Source: VRUE01 sp035605695 (GTDB lineage Bacteria; Actinomycetota; Thermoleophilia; Solirubrobacterales; 70-9). Taken from it: a stretch of DNA of 64,000 nt. The notes under the pieces are model-generated. The model was given only the letters and a program-made list of their open reading frames with translations, was not told where the DNA came from and did no database searches. Of the stretch, positions 1-7,577 are shown piece after piece. Position 1 is the first letter of the stretch, and each line of letters begins with the position of its first letter. Position numbers and translations under genes: made by a program. The DNA lies in NCBI GenBank assembly GCA_035605695.1, contig DATNGZ010000064.1:26907-90906 (forward strand), read 5' to 3'.

Positions 1-303
1 CAGGTTGGTCGAGGCGAACTGGAAGGCGAGGGCGGAGGCGGCGGAGGCGCCCTTCTGGAAGAGGCTCTTGGCGATCGCGATCGCCGCGTAGGAACAGGAG
101 GAGGAGGCGGCGCCGAGTCCCGTCGCCCAGGCGATTGGCTTTGGGCCGCCGCCTGAGAGCGTCGTCTGGATACGCTCGCGCGGCACCCAGGCCTGGACGA
201 TCCCCGAGATCGCAAAGCCGAGGACAAGTGCCCACCAGACCTCGTAGGCCATCAGGAAGGATTGTTCGAAGCCCTCGGCGATCGTGCTCAGAACGTCTGC
301 CAT
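1..303 (-). CDS. Permease of the ArsP/YraQ (UPF0718) type, N-terminal part
   Basis: The reverse strand from the ATG at 303 encodes 101 residues and runs off the left edge, so the C-terminus is missing. The visible part has a hydrophobic helix (about residues 20-38) and the run GAASSSCSYAAIAIAK near residue 64, followed by KGASAASALAFQFASTN. Small-residue, Cys-containing helices of this kind are typical of the ArsP/YraQ permease family, which exports metals, metalloids or organo-arsenicals. A CsoR-type palindrome lies 17 bases before the start codon, which suggests metal-responsive expression. The substrate cannot be fixed from the fragment. Confidence 0.75.
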   Translation of the reverse strand, partial: MADVLSTIAEGFEQSFLMAYEVWWALVLGFAISGIVQAWVPRERIQTTLSGGGPKPIAWATGLGAASSSCSYAAIAIAKSLFQKGASAASALAFQFASTNL

Positions 304-319
304 GAGGCCACAGTAGCAA

Positions 320-336
320 ATACCCCCCGGGGGTAT
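320..336. promoter_or_regulatory. CsoR/RcnR-type operator palindrome
   Basis: ATACCCCCCGGGGGTAT is an exact inverted repeat of 8-base arms around one central C. It matches the known pattern of CsoR-family operators (TACCC...GGGTA). It fills the 33-base gap between the mtaD stop and the permease start and so lies where the permease promoter should be. No CsoR gene is visible in the window. Derepression by copper or another thiophilic metal is an inference. Confidence 0.7.
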
Positions 337-1641
337 CTATTCACCAATGCCGAGGCGCCCTAAGCGCTCCACAGCACGCGCGACGATCTCCTCAACGCCG
401 GGCACCTTGCCAGCGCGCATCAGCACTTTGCCGGCGACCACCGTGGTATCGACAATCGACCCGCTGGCCGCGTAGACCAGATCCGAATAGAGGTCACCAA
501 GGCTCAACTCGGGCGAGTTGGCCCGAAGCAGCAGGAAGTCCGCCGGCCCACCCACGTGAACTGCATCAACTTCTCCGCCTGCTGGCCCTAGAAGTTGATG
601 CAGTTCGGAGTTGTCGGCAGTGAGAAAGGGGGCAGCCCCCCCGGTGGCGATCTGCCACGCGTCCTCGGCGGGGAGGACGGTTGGGTCGCCTGAAGCGTGG
701 CGCTGGGAGAGAGCGAAGACCTTCAGGTCGGAGAGGAGGTCGAGCGAGTCGTTCGACCCCGGGCCGTCGCTGCCGAGGCCGACGCTGACGCCGGCCTCGC
801 GCGCGGCGGAGTAGGGGAGGACGCCGCCGACCGCGAGCTTCATGTTGGCGACCGGGTTGGCGATGACCGTGCAGCCGCGCTCGGCGATCAGCTCCAGCTC
901 CTCCCGGTCGAGCCAGACGCCGTGGGCGAGGACCGTCCGCTCGTTCAGCATCCCCACCCGGTCGAGGTAGGCAGCAGGGCGTAGCGCGTGCTGCTCGAGG
1001 CAGTCGTTTACCTCTTTCTCCGTCTCGGAGAGATGAATCTGGACGGGAACCTCGCGTTCCGCCGCCTGCTCCGCCGTCCAGCGCAATAGCTCTTCGCTGA
1101 CCGTGTAGATCGAGTGAGGGGCGAGGGAGCTGCCGATCTCGGGGCCGAAGCCGGCGAGGTTCTCGAGGTTGTCCAGCGCCTTCTCCTGCATCGCCGCGGT
1201 TTTGCCGTCGGCATCGAAGAGCGGGCCGCCGACCGTCGCCCGCAGTCCCGCATCCCGCACCGCCCGTGCGGTCGCCGCGGGGTGCCAGTACATGTCCCAA
1301 AAGCGGGTCGTGCCGGTGCGGATCATCTCCGCGCAGGCGAGGCGCGTGCCCCAGTAGACGTCCTCTGGCTCCAGCTTTGCCTCGATCGGCCAGACGACCT
1401 CCTGCAGCCAGCGCATCAGCGGCAGGTCACCGCCGTGGCCGCGAAAGAGCGTCATCGCCGCGTGCGTGTGTCCGTTGATCAGCGGTGCAACGAGGGGCGC
1501 GCCGGCCGCCTCGATCGTCTCGTCGCCGGGCTCTGCGCCCACCCCCGGGCCGAGCGCCGCGATTGTCCCCTCCACGCAGCGCAGCCCCACGGTCTCACCG
1601 TCGAGGACGGCGCCGGTGACCGTCAAAGGCGCTGCGCTCAC
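337..1641 (-). CDS. mtaD: 5-methylthioadenosine/S-adenosylhomocysteine deaminase
   Basis: This 434-residue amidohydrolase deaminates MTA or SAH to the inosine form. Metal-binding signatures are HTH at residues 58-60, QIHLSE at 201-206, AHG with His240 and SDGPGSND at 291-298. The GTG start at 1641 overlaps the stop of the upstream phosphorylase gene (GTGA), indicating translational coupling. Bases 558-606, encoding about residues 345-362 in the C-terminal beta domain, are one copy of a long hairpin that also occurs at 22191-22239. The reading frame passes through it intact, so it looks like an in-frame repeat insertion or remodelling away from the active site. Confidence 0.88.
   Translation of the reverse strand: MSAAPLTVTGAVLDGETVGLRCVEGTIAALGPGVGAEPGDETIEAAGAPLVAPLINGHTHAAMTLFRGHGGDLPLMRWLQEVVWPIEAKLEPEDVYWGTRLACAEMIRTGTTRFWDMYWHPAATARAVRDAGLRATVGGPLFDADGKTAAMQEKALDNLENLAGFGPEIGSSLAPHSIYTVSEELLRWTAEQAAEREVPVQIHLSETEKEVNDCLEQHALRPAAYLDRVGMLNERTVLAHGVWLDREELELIAERGCTVIANPVANMKLAVGGVLPYSAAREAGVSVGLGSDGPGSNDSLDLLSDLKVFALSQRHASGDPTVLPAEDAWQIATGGAAPFLTADNSELHQLLGPAGGEVDAVHVGGPADFLLLRANSPELSLGDLYSDLVYAASGSIVDTTVVAGKVLMRAGKVPGVEEIVARAVERLGRLGIGE
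558..606. repeat. Long hairpin repeat, copy a, inside mtaD
   Basis: Seventeen-base arms GAACTGCATCAACTTCT and AGAAGTTGATGCAGTTC enclose a 15-base loop. The same 49 bases recur at 22191-22239 with only two loop changes (CC versus GT). Here it lies within the coding region of mtaD and stays in frame. The other copy lies in the leader of an SDR gene. Confidence 0.85.
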
Positions 1642-2315
1642 GGACCGACCGCGCCCAGCTGCGGCAGGACCGCGGCCAGGCCATCGTGCAGCTGCAGGGC
1701 ATTGGCGGCACGCGCCGCTTCGAGCTCGAGGATCTGTAGCGGGCGCGCCCCGATCCCGTTGGCGAGGTTGTCGACAACGCAGACCGCGGCGTAAGCGAGG
1801 CCGAGCTCGGCGGCGACGATGCACTCCGAGGCGATCGTCATCCCGACCACGTCGGCGTGCGCTGCCATCAGGCGGATCTCGGCCGGGGTCTCGAAGCGCG
1901 GGCCGATCGCCTGCCAGTAGACGCCGCCGTCGCGCAGCTCCGCCGGGCACGCCTGCCAGGCGGCCAGGACTTCTGCCCGCCAGGCGGGGTCGAACCCGGG
2001 TGCGCGGTGGGCGCGCTCGTCGCTGAAGGCCGAGAGACCGAGGTGGAGGGCGATGAAATCGTCCGGGCAGAGCAGGCTGCCAACCGGCAGCTGAGGGCTG
2101 AGCGAGCCGACCGAGCCCACCGCCAGCACCCGATCGCAGCCTTGCTCGGCGAGGGCTCCCAGGTTGGCGACGTGATCGACCTCGTGTGGCAGCACGTAGT
2201 CGCCCTCGCCGTGGCGCTGCACGATGGCCGCACCGTGCTCGGCGGCGGCCGCGGCGATCGTCTCGCCCCCCGGGCCGAGTGCACTGCTACCGAGCACCAC
2301 CGCCAATCGTCCCAT
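1638..2315 (-). CDS. MTA/MTI phosphorylase of the purine nucleoside phosphorylase family
   Basis: The 225-residue protein shows a glycine-rich phosphate loop at the N-terminus (VVLGSSALG), HEVDHVANLGAL near residue 44, GPRFETPAEIR near 138 and GMTIASE near 158. The base-recognition strand reads VVDNLANG (residues 180-187). This resembles the TN-x-AAG motif of 6-oxopurine phosphorylases more than the TDYD motif of adenine-specific MTA phosphorylases. Coupled to the MTA deaminase, it may split methylthioinosine into hypoxanthine and methylthioribose-1-phosphate. I chose the ATG at 2315 because upstream in-frame codons run into a palindrome at 2341-2387. Confidence 0.82.
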   Translation of the reverse strand: MGRLAVVLGSSALGPGGETIAAAAAEHGAAIVQRHGEGDYVLPHEVDHVANLGALAEQGCDRVLAVGSVGSLSPQLPVGSLLCPDDFIALHLGLSAFSDERAHRAPGFDPAWRAEVLAAWQACPAELRDGGVYWQAIGPRFETPAEIRLMAAHADVVGMTIASECIVAAELGLAYAAVCVVDNLANGIGARPLQILELEAARAANALQLHDGLAAVLPQLGAVGP

Positions 2316-2340
2316 CGCGCCCGATCCTAAGCCAGCCGCT

Positions 2341-2387
2341 GTGCGGTCGTATTTATTTCCGCGCACCGGAAAGAATTACGACCGCAC
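2341..2387 (-). repeat. 5'-leader long hairpin upstream of the phosphorylase gene
   Basis: Outer arms GTGCGGTCGTA (2341-2351) and TACGACCGCAC (2377-2387) pair perfectly. The inner stem is nearly complete, with TTTCC pairing to GGAAA. Read toward the phosphorylase gene the apex is TTTCCGGTGCGCGG, close to TCTCCGGTATGCGG in the hairpin at 61274-61320. It ends 25 bases before the ATG at 2315. Confidence 0.75.
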
Positions 2388-2392
2388 TGGGG

Positions 2393-3748
2393 TTAGCGGC
2401 CACGCCTGGCGAGGAAGGTCGCGGCGGCATCGTCATGGTCGACGATCGGCTCGGGATAGTCGAGTTGGCGACGCTGGCCGCTGGGCAGGCGCCACGGCTC
2501 GTGCACGGCGCTGCCCTCCACTGCCTCCAGCTCGGGCAGATAGCGGCGCACGTACTCGCCCTCGGGATCGAAGCGGTGGGCCTGGCGCAGCGGGTTGAAG
2601 ACGCGGTTGGGTCGGGTGTCGTTGCCGGTCCCGGCAACCCACTGCCAGTTGCCGGCGTTGTTGGCGATCTCGCCGTCGCTGAGCAGGTCCCAGAAGTGGC
2701 CCGCCCCCCAGCGCCAGTCGAGGTAGAGGTCCTTGGTCAGAAAGGAGGCGGCGATCATCCGCGCCCGGTTGTGCATGCGGCCCTCCTCGAGCAGCTGGCG
2801 CATCGCCGCGTCGACGATCGGGTAGCCGCTGCGCCCCTCGCGCCAGGCCTCGAAGGCGCGTTGGGAGCGTGACCAGCGATCGCCGCGCGGCCGGTAGTCG
2901 CGCCTCGGCAATTCCGGGAAGGCGGCAAGCACCTGGTGGTGGAAGTCGCGCCAGCAGAGCTGGCGGGCGTAGGCGGCGCCGCCCGGCCGGGAGCGGGCCT
3001 CGCTCAGCAGCTCCAGCAGCGAGATGCAGCCGAAGCGCAGGTAGGGGCTTAGGCTCGAGGTCGCATCAGCCGCCAGGTCGTCGTGCCCCGCCTCGTAGCC
3101 GGCGAGGCCGTCGCGGAGGAAGGCGCGCATCCGCCGCCACCCCACATCCTCGCCGCCCTTTGCTCGTCGGGGGGAGGGAGGGCTGCTCAGCGCGGACCGC
3201 AACGCCGGTAGGCGCCCGACCGCGAGGCGCGGCGGCAGTGAGAGCCGCCGTGGGGTCGCGGCATGCGGTCGCAGTGGAACCTCCGCCCAGGCCCGATGAA
3301 ACGGGGTGAAGACCTTGAAGTGATCGCCGCCCGCTGGCGTCACGGTTCCCGGCGCCACCAACGTCGTGCCGCCGTGGGTGTGAAAGGCGATCCGCTCCTC
3401 CTCACAGGCGGCGCGCAGCCGCTCCTCGCGCTGCCGCGCGTAAGCGCTCCAGTCGGCGCTCACGTGCAGCTCCCCGGCACCGCACTCGCGCGCCACCGAG
3501 ATCGCCTCGCGCACCGGGTCGCCGCGCCGGATCAAGAGCCGACCGCCGGCGCGCCGCAGCGAGCCGTCGAGATCGCGCAGCGCCTCGAGCATGAAGGCGA
3601 CGCGGTTGGGAGCGGCGAAGCGCGAGTCGAGCAGCTTCTGGTCAAGTACGAAAAGCGGCACGGTCCGCTCCGCCCTCGCCGCGGCGGCAAGCGACGGGTT
3701 GTCGCGCAGCCGCAGGTCGCGGTTGAAGAGGACGATCGCGGTGCTCAC
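2393..3748 (-). CDS. phr: Deoxyribodipyrimidine photolyase (cryptochrome/photolyase family)
   Basis: The 451-residue flavoprotein repairs cyclobutane pyrimidine dimers using light. It begins with the photolyase alpha/beta domain (FNRDLRLRDNPSL near residue 8) and ends with the FAD-binding helical domain. That domain carries RQLCWRDFHHQ, RMHNRARMIAASFLTKDL and NNAGNWQWVAGTGND with the expected flavin and tryptophan-chain residues. Length fits class I CPD photolyases. A proline- and arginine-rich linker of about 30 residues joins the two domains. The start lies 18 bases from the divergent membrane protein gene, so the two must share a promoter region. Confidence 0.93.
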   Translation of the reverse strand: MSTAIVLFNRDLRLRDNPSLAAAARAERTVPLFVLDQKLLDSRFAAPNRVAFMLEALRDLDGSLRRAGGRLLIRRGDPVREAISVARECGAGELHVSADWSAYARQREERLRAACEEERIAFHTHGGTTLVAPGTVTPAGGDHFKVFTPFHRAWAEVPLRPHAATPRRLSLPPRLAVGRLPALRSALSSPPSPRRAKGGEDVGWRRMRAFLRDGLAGYEAGHDDLAADATSSLSPYLRFGCISLLELLSEARSRPGGAAYARQLCWRDFHHQVLAAFPELPRRDYRPRGDRWSRSQRAFEAWREGRSGYPIVDAAMRQLLEEGRMHNRARMIAASFLTKDLYLDWRWGAGHFWDLLSDGEIANNAGNWQWVAGTGNDTRPNRVFNPLRQAHRFDPEGEYVRRYLPELEAVEGSAVHEPWRLPSGQRRQLDYPEPIVDHDDAAATFLARRGR

Positions 3749-3766
3749 TTCGCTTATGGTGAAGAT

Positions 3767-4264
3767 GTGACGGACCGGCCGTCAGGACGGGAAGAGAGCG
3801 AGGGAGAACGGCTCGATCGCAATCTCAGCGAGCTGCTCCAAGAGCTGCGGGTAGCGCTGCCTGGGGTCCAGGTGCTGTTCGCATTTTTGCTCGCTGTCCC
3901 GTTTCAACAGAACTTCACCAAAATCACACCTTTCCAGGAGCGGGTCTACTTCGCGACCCTGCTCCTCACCGCGGCTTCGGCCATCCTGCTGATCTCGCCG
4001 TCCGCCTACCACCGGATGACGTTTCGCCAGCAGCAAAAGGACCACCTGATTTTTCTCGCAAACCGGTTCGCGATCGTCGGGCTTGGGCTCCTCGCCCTGG
4101 CGATGACCGGCGCGATCATGCTGATCACCGACGTCCTCTTCGGCGGTGTCACCACCGCCGTTACCAGCGCCATCACGCTGCTGGCCTTCGCGGCCTTCTG
4201 GTACGCGCTGCCCTTGCGACGCCGCTTTAGTCAGGAGGATCTGGAGAAGAACCCACGGCCCTGA
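3767..4264 (+). CDS. Small integral membrane protein, DUF6328-like
   Basis: The 165-residue protein has a charged N-terminus (about residues 1-30) and four predicted membrane segments. The first begins at VQVLFAFLLAVPFQ and the last at AITLLAFAAFWYALPL. The motif FQQNFTKITPFQERVYF followed by LISPSAYHR between helices matches the DUF6328 family as I remember it; function is unknown. The GTG at 3767 is the best start, preceded by GGTGAAGAT. The 3' end overlaps the convergent HD-domain gene by 38 bases. Confidence 0.7.
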   Translation: MTDRPSGREESEGERLDRNLSELLQELRVALPGVQVLFAFLLAVPFQQNFTKITPFQERVYFATLLLTAASAILLISPSAYHRMTFRQQQKDHLIFLANRFAIVGLGLLALAMTGAIMLITDVLFGGVTTAVTSAITLLAFAAFWYALPLRRRFSQEDLEKNPRP

Positions 4265-4850
4265 AGCGGTCGCCCCAGAGGCCGACCATCTGATCGGCAA
4301 ATTCATCGGTCAGCGCCATCCCCGCCGCCTCCTCGAAGAGCATTTCGAGGTCGGCCTCCCAGATGTAGATCTTGAGGTCGAGCGAGACCGCGAGTTCGTC
4401 GCTGACGCCCTCGGCGATCAGCGCGTAGGCCTCGCGCAGCATCACCACGTTGGTCAGTTTGTCGGCGGCGAAGATCGCCAGCGCCGCGGGGTCGGCCATC
4501 GCCACCCGGCGCCGGTGCTCGTCCTTGCGCTCCTCGTAGTCGGCGATCGTCTCGTCTTCGGTCAGCGCTTCGACCAAATCGCCGACGATGTCGCCGAAGC
4601 GCTCGCGTACCTCGCCGATCTCGATATCGCTCTTCTCGACCACGTCGTGCAGCAGGCCGGCGGCCACTACCTCGTCGCTGTGGCGGTTTTGGATCAGGAT
4701 CTCGGCGACCGCCACCGGGTGGTCGATGTAGGGGTGCCCGTCGCTGCCGCGCCGCAGCTGGCCCGCGTGGGCTCGCCGCGCTGTTTCCAGCGCGTCTCTG
4801 ACTAGATCCGATCTCCCAACCGCAGCATCGATGCCAGAGGTCGACGACAT
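4227..4850 (-). CDS. HD-domain phosphohydrolase (RelA/SpoT hydrolase-like)
   Basis: The 207-residue protein resembles the hydrolase half of bifunctional (p)ppGpp enzymes. Motifs are ARRAHAGQLRRGSDGHPYIDHPVAVA (about residues 24-49), LLHDVVEKSD near residue 66 and AADKLTNVVMLRE near 128. These correspond to the H...HD...D metal ligands. The synthetase, TGS and ACT domains are absent, so it is a stand-alone small alarmone hydrolase or a related nucleotidase. Its 3' end overlaps the convergent membrane protein gene. Confidence 0.75.
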   Translation of the reverse strand: MSSTSGIDAAVGRSDLVRDALETARRAHAGQLRRGSDGHPYIDHPVAVAEILIQNRHSDEVVAAGLLHDVVEKSDIEIGEVRERFGDIVGDLVEALTEDETIADYEERKDEHRRRVAMADPAALAIFAADKLTNVVMLREAYALIAEGVSDELAVSLDLKIYIWEADLEMLFEEAAGMALTDEFADQMVGLWGDRFRAVGSSPDPPD

Positions 4851-4911
4851 CCCGCGTGCCAGGGTAGCGGTACCCCCGGGCCTGGTGAACCATGGTGTTT
4901 AACTCAGGTAG

Positions 4912-5793
4912 CTAACTTGCAGATGCGGGGCTGGCCGCGCGCGCCGGCAGCTCGTACTCGTTGCGCTCGATCGCCAGCTCGATCCCGCCCTCCGCGCCAC
5001 CCAGAGCCAGCCAACGCTGCCGGGCTTCGGCGCCGAGCTGGTCGAGCTGCTCGTCGGAGTGCATCGGGTCGTGGTGGAAGAGCACGGTGCGCGCCGCGTT
5101 GGCGCGGCGGGCGAAGGAGATTGAGTGCGAGAGCGAGGAATGTCCCCAGCCGATGTGGTCGGGGTACTCGGCGTCGGCGTACTGGCCATCGTGGATCAGT
5201 AGCGAGGCATTGCGGGCGAGGCCGAGGCCGGAGATCCAGTCCTCCTCGAGCGCGTCGATGTCGGCGCCGAGGGCGGGCTCGTGGTCGGGGATGTAGGCCA
5301 GCGAAGAGTCGCCGTCGTCAATCCGGTAGCCAAGCGTCGGGCCGCGGTGGGCGACCGAGGCGGCGCTGATCCGCGCTGAGCCGATCTCCCACTCGGTCTG
5401 CGGGCAGTGGCGGAAGGAGACGTCGCAGGGCAGCTCGCGCACCTCGACCGGCGAGAGCGGCGCCGAGATGTAGCGGGCGATGCGGTCGCGCAGCGAGGCC
5501 TCCGGCGAGGCCGGGCCCCAGATCACGATCTCAGTCTGAGCCTGAAAGGCGGGGGCGAAGAAGACCAGGCCCTGGATGTGGTCGAGGTGGAGGTGGGTGA
5601 GGAGGATGTGGAGGCGGGCCGGCTCGGCGGCGAGGGCAAGGCCGAGGCTGCGGATGCCGGTGCCGGCGTCGAGCGCCAGCATCGAGCCGTCGGCGAGGGT
5701 CACCCCCACGCAAGAGGTGTTGCCGCCGTAGCGGATGGTCTCCGGCCCCGGGGAGGGAATCGAGCCGCGCGTGCCCCAGAGCTTGACCTTCAT
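4912..5793 (-). CDS. MBL-fold metallo-hydrolase
   Basis: The 293-residue protein carries the metallo-beta-lactamase signature HLHLDHIQG near residue 67, preceded by LALDAGTGIRSLG. Further metal ligands are in AHRGPTLGYRI, IPDHEP and the C-terminal LFHHDPMHSD. The N-terminus MKVKLWGTRGSIP is typical of the class that includes PhnP-like and response-associated hydrolases. Its ATG overlaps the stop of the upstream PAS gene (ATGA), so the pair is translationally coupled. The substrate may be a cyclic nucleotide or phosphodiester but is unknown. Confidence 0.85.
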   Translation of the reverse strand: MKVKLWGTRGSIPSPGPETIRYGGNTSCVGVTLADGSMLALDAGTGIRSLGLALAAEPARLHILLTHLHLDHIQGLVFFAPAFQAQTEIVIWGPASPEASLRDRIARYISAPLSPVEVRELPCDVSFRHCPQTEWEIGSARISAASVAHRGPTLGYRIDDGDSSLAYIPDHEPALGADIDALEEDWISGLGLARNASLLIHDGQYADAEYPDHIGWGHSSLSHSISFARRANAARTVLFHHDPMHSDEQLDQLGAEARQRWLALGGAEGGIELAIERNEYELPARAASPASAS

Positions 5794-6200
5794 CGGTTAC
5801 CGGCCCCGTTGCTCGAGCCGGCCGGCCAGAAGACCGCGATCGCTCCCTGCGAGCCATGCGCGGTGAGGATCGGGAAGGCCGAGACCTCCACCTGGTGGCG
5901 GGCGCCATCGGCGGAGCTGATCTCAAAGTCGGCGTGGGCGGGCCGGCCGTTGCGCACCGCTACCACCAGCGGCAGCTCGTCGTAGGGAATCGGCTCGCCG
6001 TCTTTGTCGAAAGGACCGAACATCGATCCCCACTCCTCGGCACCGACCGTCCCCAGCTCCTCGAAGCGCTTGCCGAGCAGCGCGCCGGCGGCCTCGTTGT
6101 AGAAGACGAGGACGCCACCCTCGTCGACCAGGAAGGCCGGAGTCGAGAGCGCAGACATCAAGTTGCGAGCCAGGATCAGCTCGAGCGGCCTCTGCGTCAC
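5790..6200 (-). CDS. Single-domain PAS sensor protein
   Basis: The 136-residue protein is essentially one PAS domain: NLMSALSTPAFLVDEGG, then VFYNEAAGALLGKRFEELG, and a C-terminal beta strand with HQVEVSAFPI. There is no kinase, GGDEF or DNA-binding partner domain. The GTG at 6200 is the likely start. An internal ATG (NLMSAL) would give a slightly shorter product. It is the first gene of a two-gene unit with the MBL hydrolase, so it may sense a ligand or redox state for that enzyme. Confidence 0.75.
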   Translation of the reverse strand: MTQRPLELILARNLMSALSTPAFLVDEGGVLVFYNEAAGALLGKRFEELGTVGAEEWGSMFGPFDKDGEPIPYDELPLVVAVRNGRPAHADFEISSADGARHQVEVSAFPILTAHGSQGAIAVFWPAGSSNGAGNR

Positions 6201-6320
6201 AGATGACACTTTAGATAGTTGGGATCGACACAGCCGGGTGGGGAGAGGCAGTTGGTGTCGCCGAAGCGAGACGAGTACCTTCGATCCCCAGGCAGCTCCA
6301 ACTGCGTGACATCGATCACT

Positions 6321-6349
6321 TTGAATCCTCACTGGCGAGCAAGTATCGA
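6321..6349 (+). promoter_or_regulatory. Housekeeping-type promoter for the acyltransferase gene
   Basis: TTGAAT (6321-6326) and TATCGA (6344-6349) are separated by exactly 17 bases and lie 18 bases upstream of the ATG at 6368. The match to a sigma-70 consensus is moderate. Confidence 0.45.
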
Positions 6350-6367
6350 ATAGCGTCACGTTCCCCG

Positions 6368-7042
6368 ATGGAGACTTCGACGAAACCACAGGCCGACGCA
6401 ATCCCCCCGCTCGAGCCGGCGAAGGAGCCGAGCCCGATGTACCGGACGGCGATGGCGGTCTGCAAGCCGGTGGCGCTCTGGGGTCGCCTGCGGGCGGAGG
6501 GCGTGGAGGCGCTGCCCGAGAGCGGCCCGGTGCTGGTTGTCGGCAACCACGACAGCCACTGGGACCCGGTGATGGTGGGGATCTCGGCAATCCGCCGCCG
6601 TCAGATCAAAGCCTTGGCCAAGGCCGAACTCTGGGAGGTGCGCGGCCTCGCCCCGATCCTCAACGGCATGGGCCAGATCCCGATCCAACGCGACGCCGGC
6701 GACGCCGGAGCGCTATCGCGGGCGATCGAGGAACTGCGGCGCGGCGCCTGCATCGGCGTCTTCCCCGAAGGCACCCGCTCGCGCGGCAAAGTGCTGCGCG
6801 CCCGCAGCGGCATCGGCCGCCTCGCGCTCGAAGTTCCGGAGGCGAAGCTCGTCTGCGTCGCGATCGAGGGCACCTCGGACCTCACCGGCTTTCCCAGGCG
6901 GCCCCGCCTGCGAATCCGCTTCTTCGAACCGGCTGGGGGACAGGCCCGGTCCGACGAGGACCCAGGAGAGCTCGCGGTCCGGCTGCTGGCCGAGATCCGC
7001 GCGCTCGTCCCACCCTCGATCTCCGCCCGCAAGCGCCCATAA
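6368..7042 (+). CDS. plsC: 1-acyl-sn-glycerol-3-phosphate acyltransferase (PlsC-like)
   Basis: The 224-residue enzyme belongs to the LPLAT family that makes phosphatidic acid or acylates related acceptors at the membrane face. Motif I is NHDSHWD near residue 59 (HX4D catalytic pair). Motif II is PIQRD, and motif III is FPEGTRSRGK near residue 137. The length is normal for a soluble or monotopic PlsC. It is transcribed alone, divergently from the PAS/MBL pair. Confidence 0.88.
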   Translation: METSTKPQADAIPPLEPAKEPSPMYRTAMAVCKPVALWGRLRAEGVEALPESGPVLVVGNHDSHWDPVMVGISAIRRRQIKALAKAELWEVRGLAPILNGMGQIPIQRDAGDAGALSRAIEELRRGACIGVFPEGTRSRGKVLRARSGIGRLALEVPEAKLVCVAIEGTSDLTGFPRRPRLRIRFFEPAGGQARSDEDPGELAVRLLAEIRALVPPSISARKRP

Positions 7043-7046
7043 CCGC

Positions 7047-7577
7047 TTAGTCCTCGGCCTCTTCTCCGCTGGGCTGCAGCGCGTACCACTCGGCCCCGAA
7101 GGAGGAGAAGTCGTTGCCCTTGGCGTCGCCGGGCTTCTTGTCTTCGACGAAGGTGTAGAGCGGATGACCGGCGTAGGTGACTTGCGTCGTACCGTCTTTG
7201 CGTTCGGTGGTTCCCAGTTTCGAGGCCATCGCGCCTTCGCCGGCCTGCGGCTTGCCTTCGCTGAGTATGGGTGGCCAAACCTGCGCGCAGCCGCCGTAAC
7301 AGGCTGAGGTCGTGCCCTTGTCCTTGTGGAAGTCGTAGAGGGTGAAGCCTTTGGAGTCGACGATGATCTTGCCCAGCTTGGGCGCGCTTGCCGCCGTGAT
7401 CACGGCGGCGGTGCCTTCCGCCGAGGCGGGCTTGGTCGAGGCGGCCTTGGTCGATTCTTCGCCGGAGCCGTAGGCGCCGGCAGAGCTCGAGCTGCCGTCG
7501 TTGCTGCTTCCGCAGCCGGCTATTGCCAGCATCGCGATCAGCGCTAGGGCGGCGAATGCGGGAAAGGTCCTCTTCAC
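7047..7577 (-). CDS. Secreted-repeat lipoprotein (PF03640/COG4315 type)
   Basis: The 176-residue protein starts with a signal peptide ending in the lipobox LAIAGC, so it is probably lipidated on Cys21 and tethered outside the membrane. The mature part has two secreted repeats: GFTLYDFHKDKG...CYGGCAQVWPP and TTQVTYAGHPLYTFVEDK. These repeats are widespread in actinobacteria; their function is unproven. The start overlaps the anti-sigma gene stop by 4 bases, making it the third gene of the sigma/anti-sigma operon and a likely effector or sensor in that envelope stress circuit. Confidence 0.85.
   Translation of the reverse strand: MKRTFPAFAALALIAMLAIAGCGSSNDGSSSSAGAYGSGEESTKAASTKPASAEGTAAVITAASAPKLGKIIVDSKGFTLYDFHKDKGTTSACYGGCAQVWPPILSEGKPQAGEGAMASKLGTTERKDGTTQVTYAGHPLYTFVEDKKPGDAKGNDFSSFGAEWYALQPSGEEAED

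Noticed and set aside
558..606. Hairpin in mtaD considered as a terminator
   Set aside because: It lies inside an intact reading frame, lacks a T-run, and has a near-identical twin in another gene's leader.
6248..6305. Possible tRNA or structured RNA (GCAGTTGG...CCAACTGC with inner CGAAG/CTTCG)
   Set aside because: No acceptor/CCA, anticodon or T-arm layout fits a tRNA, and the outer stem is only 8 bp. It may still fold but is not supported enough to list.
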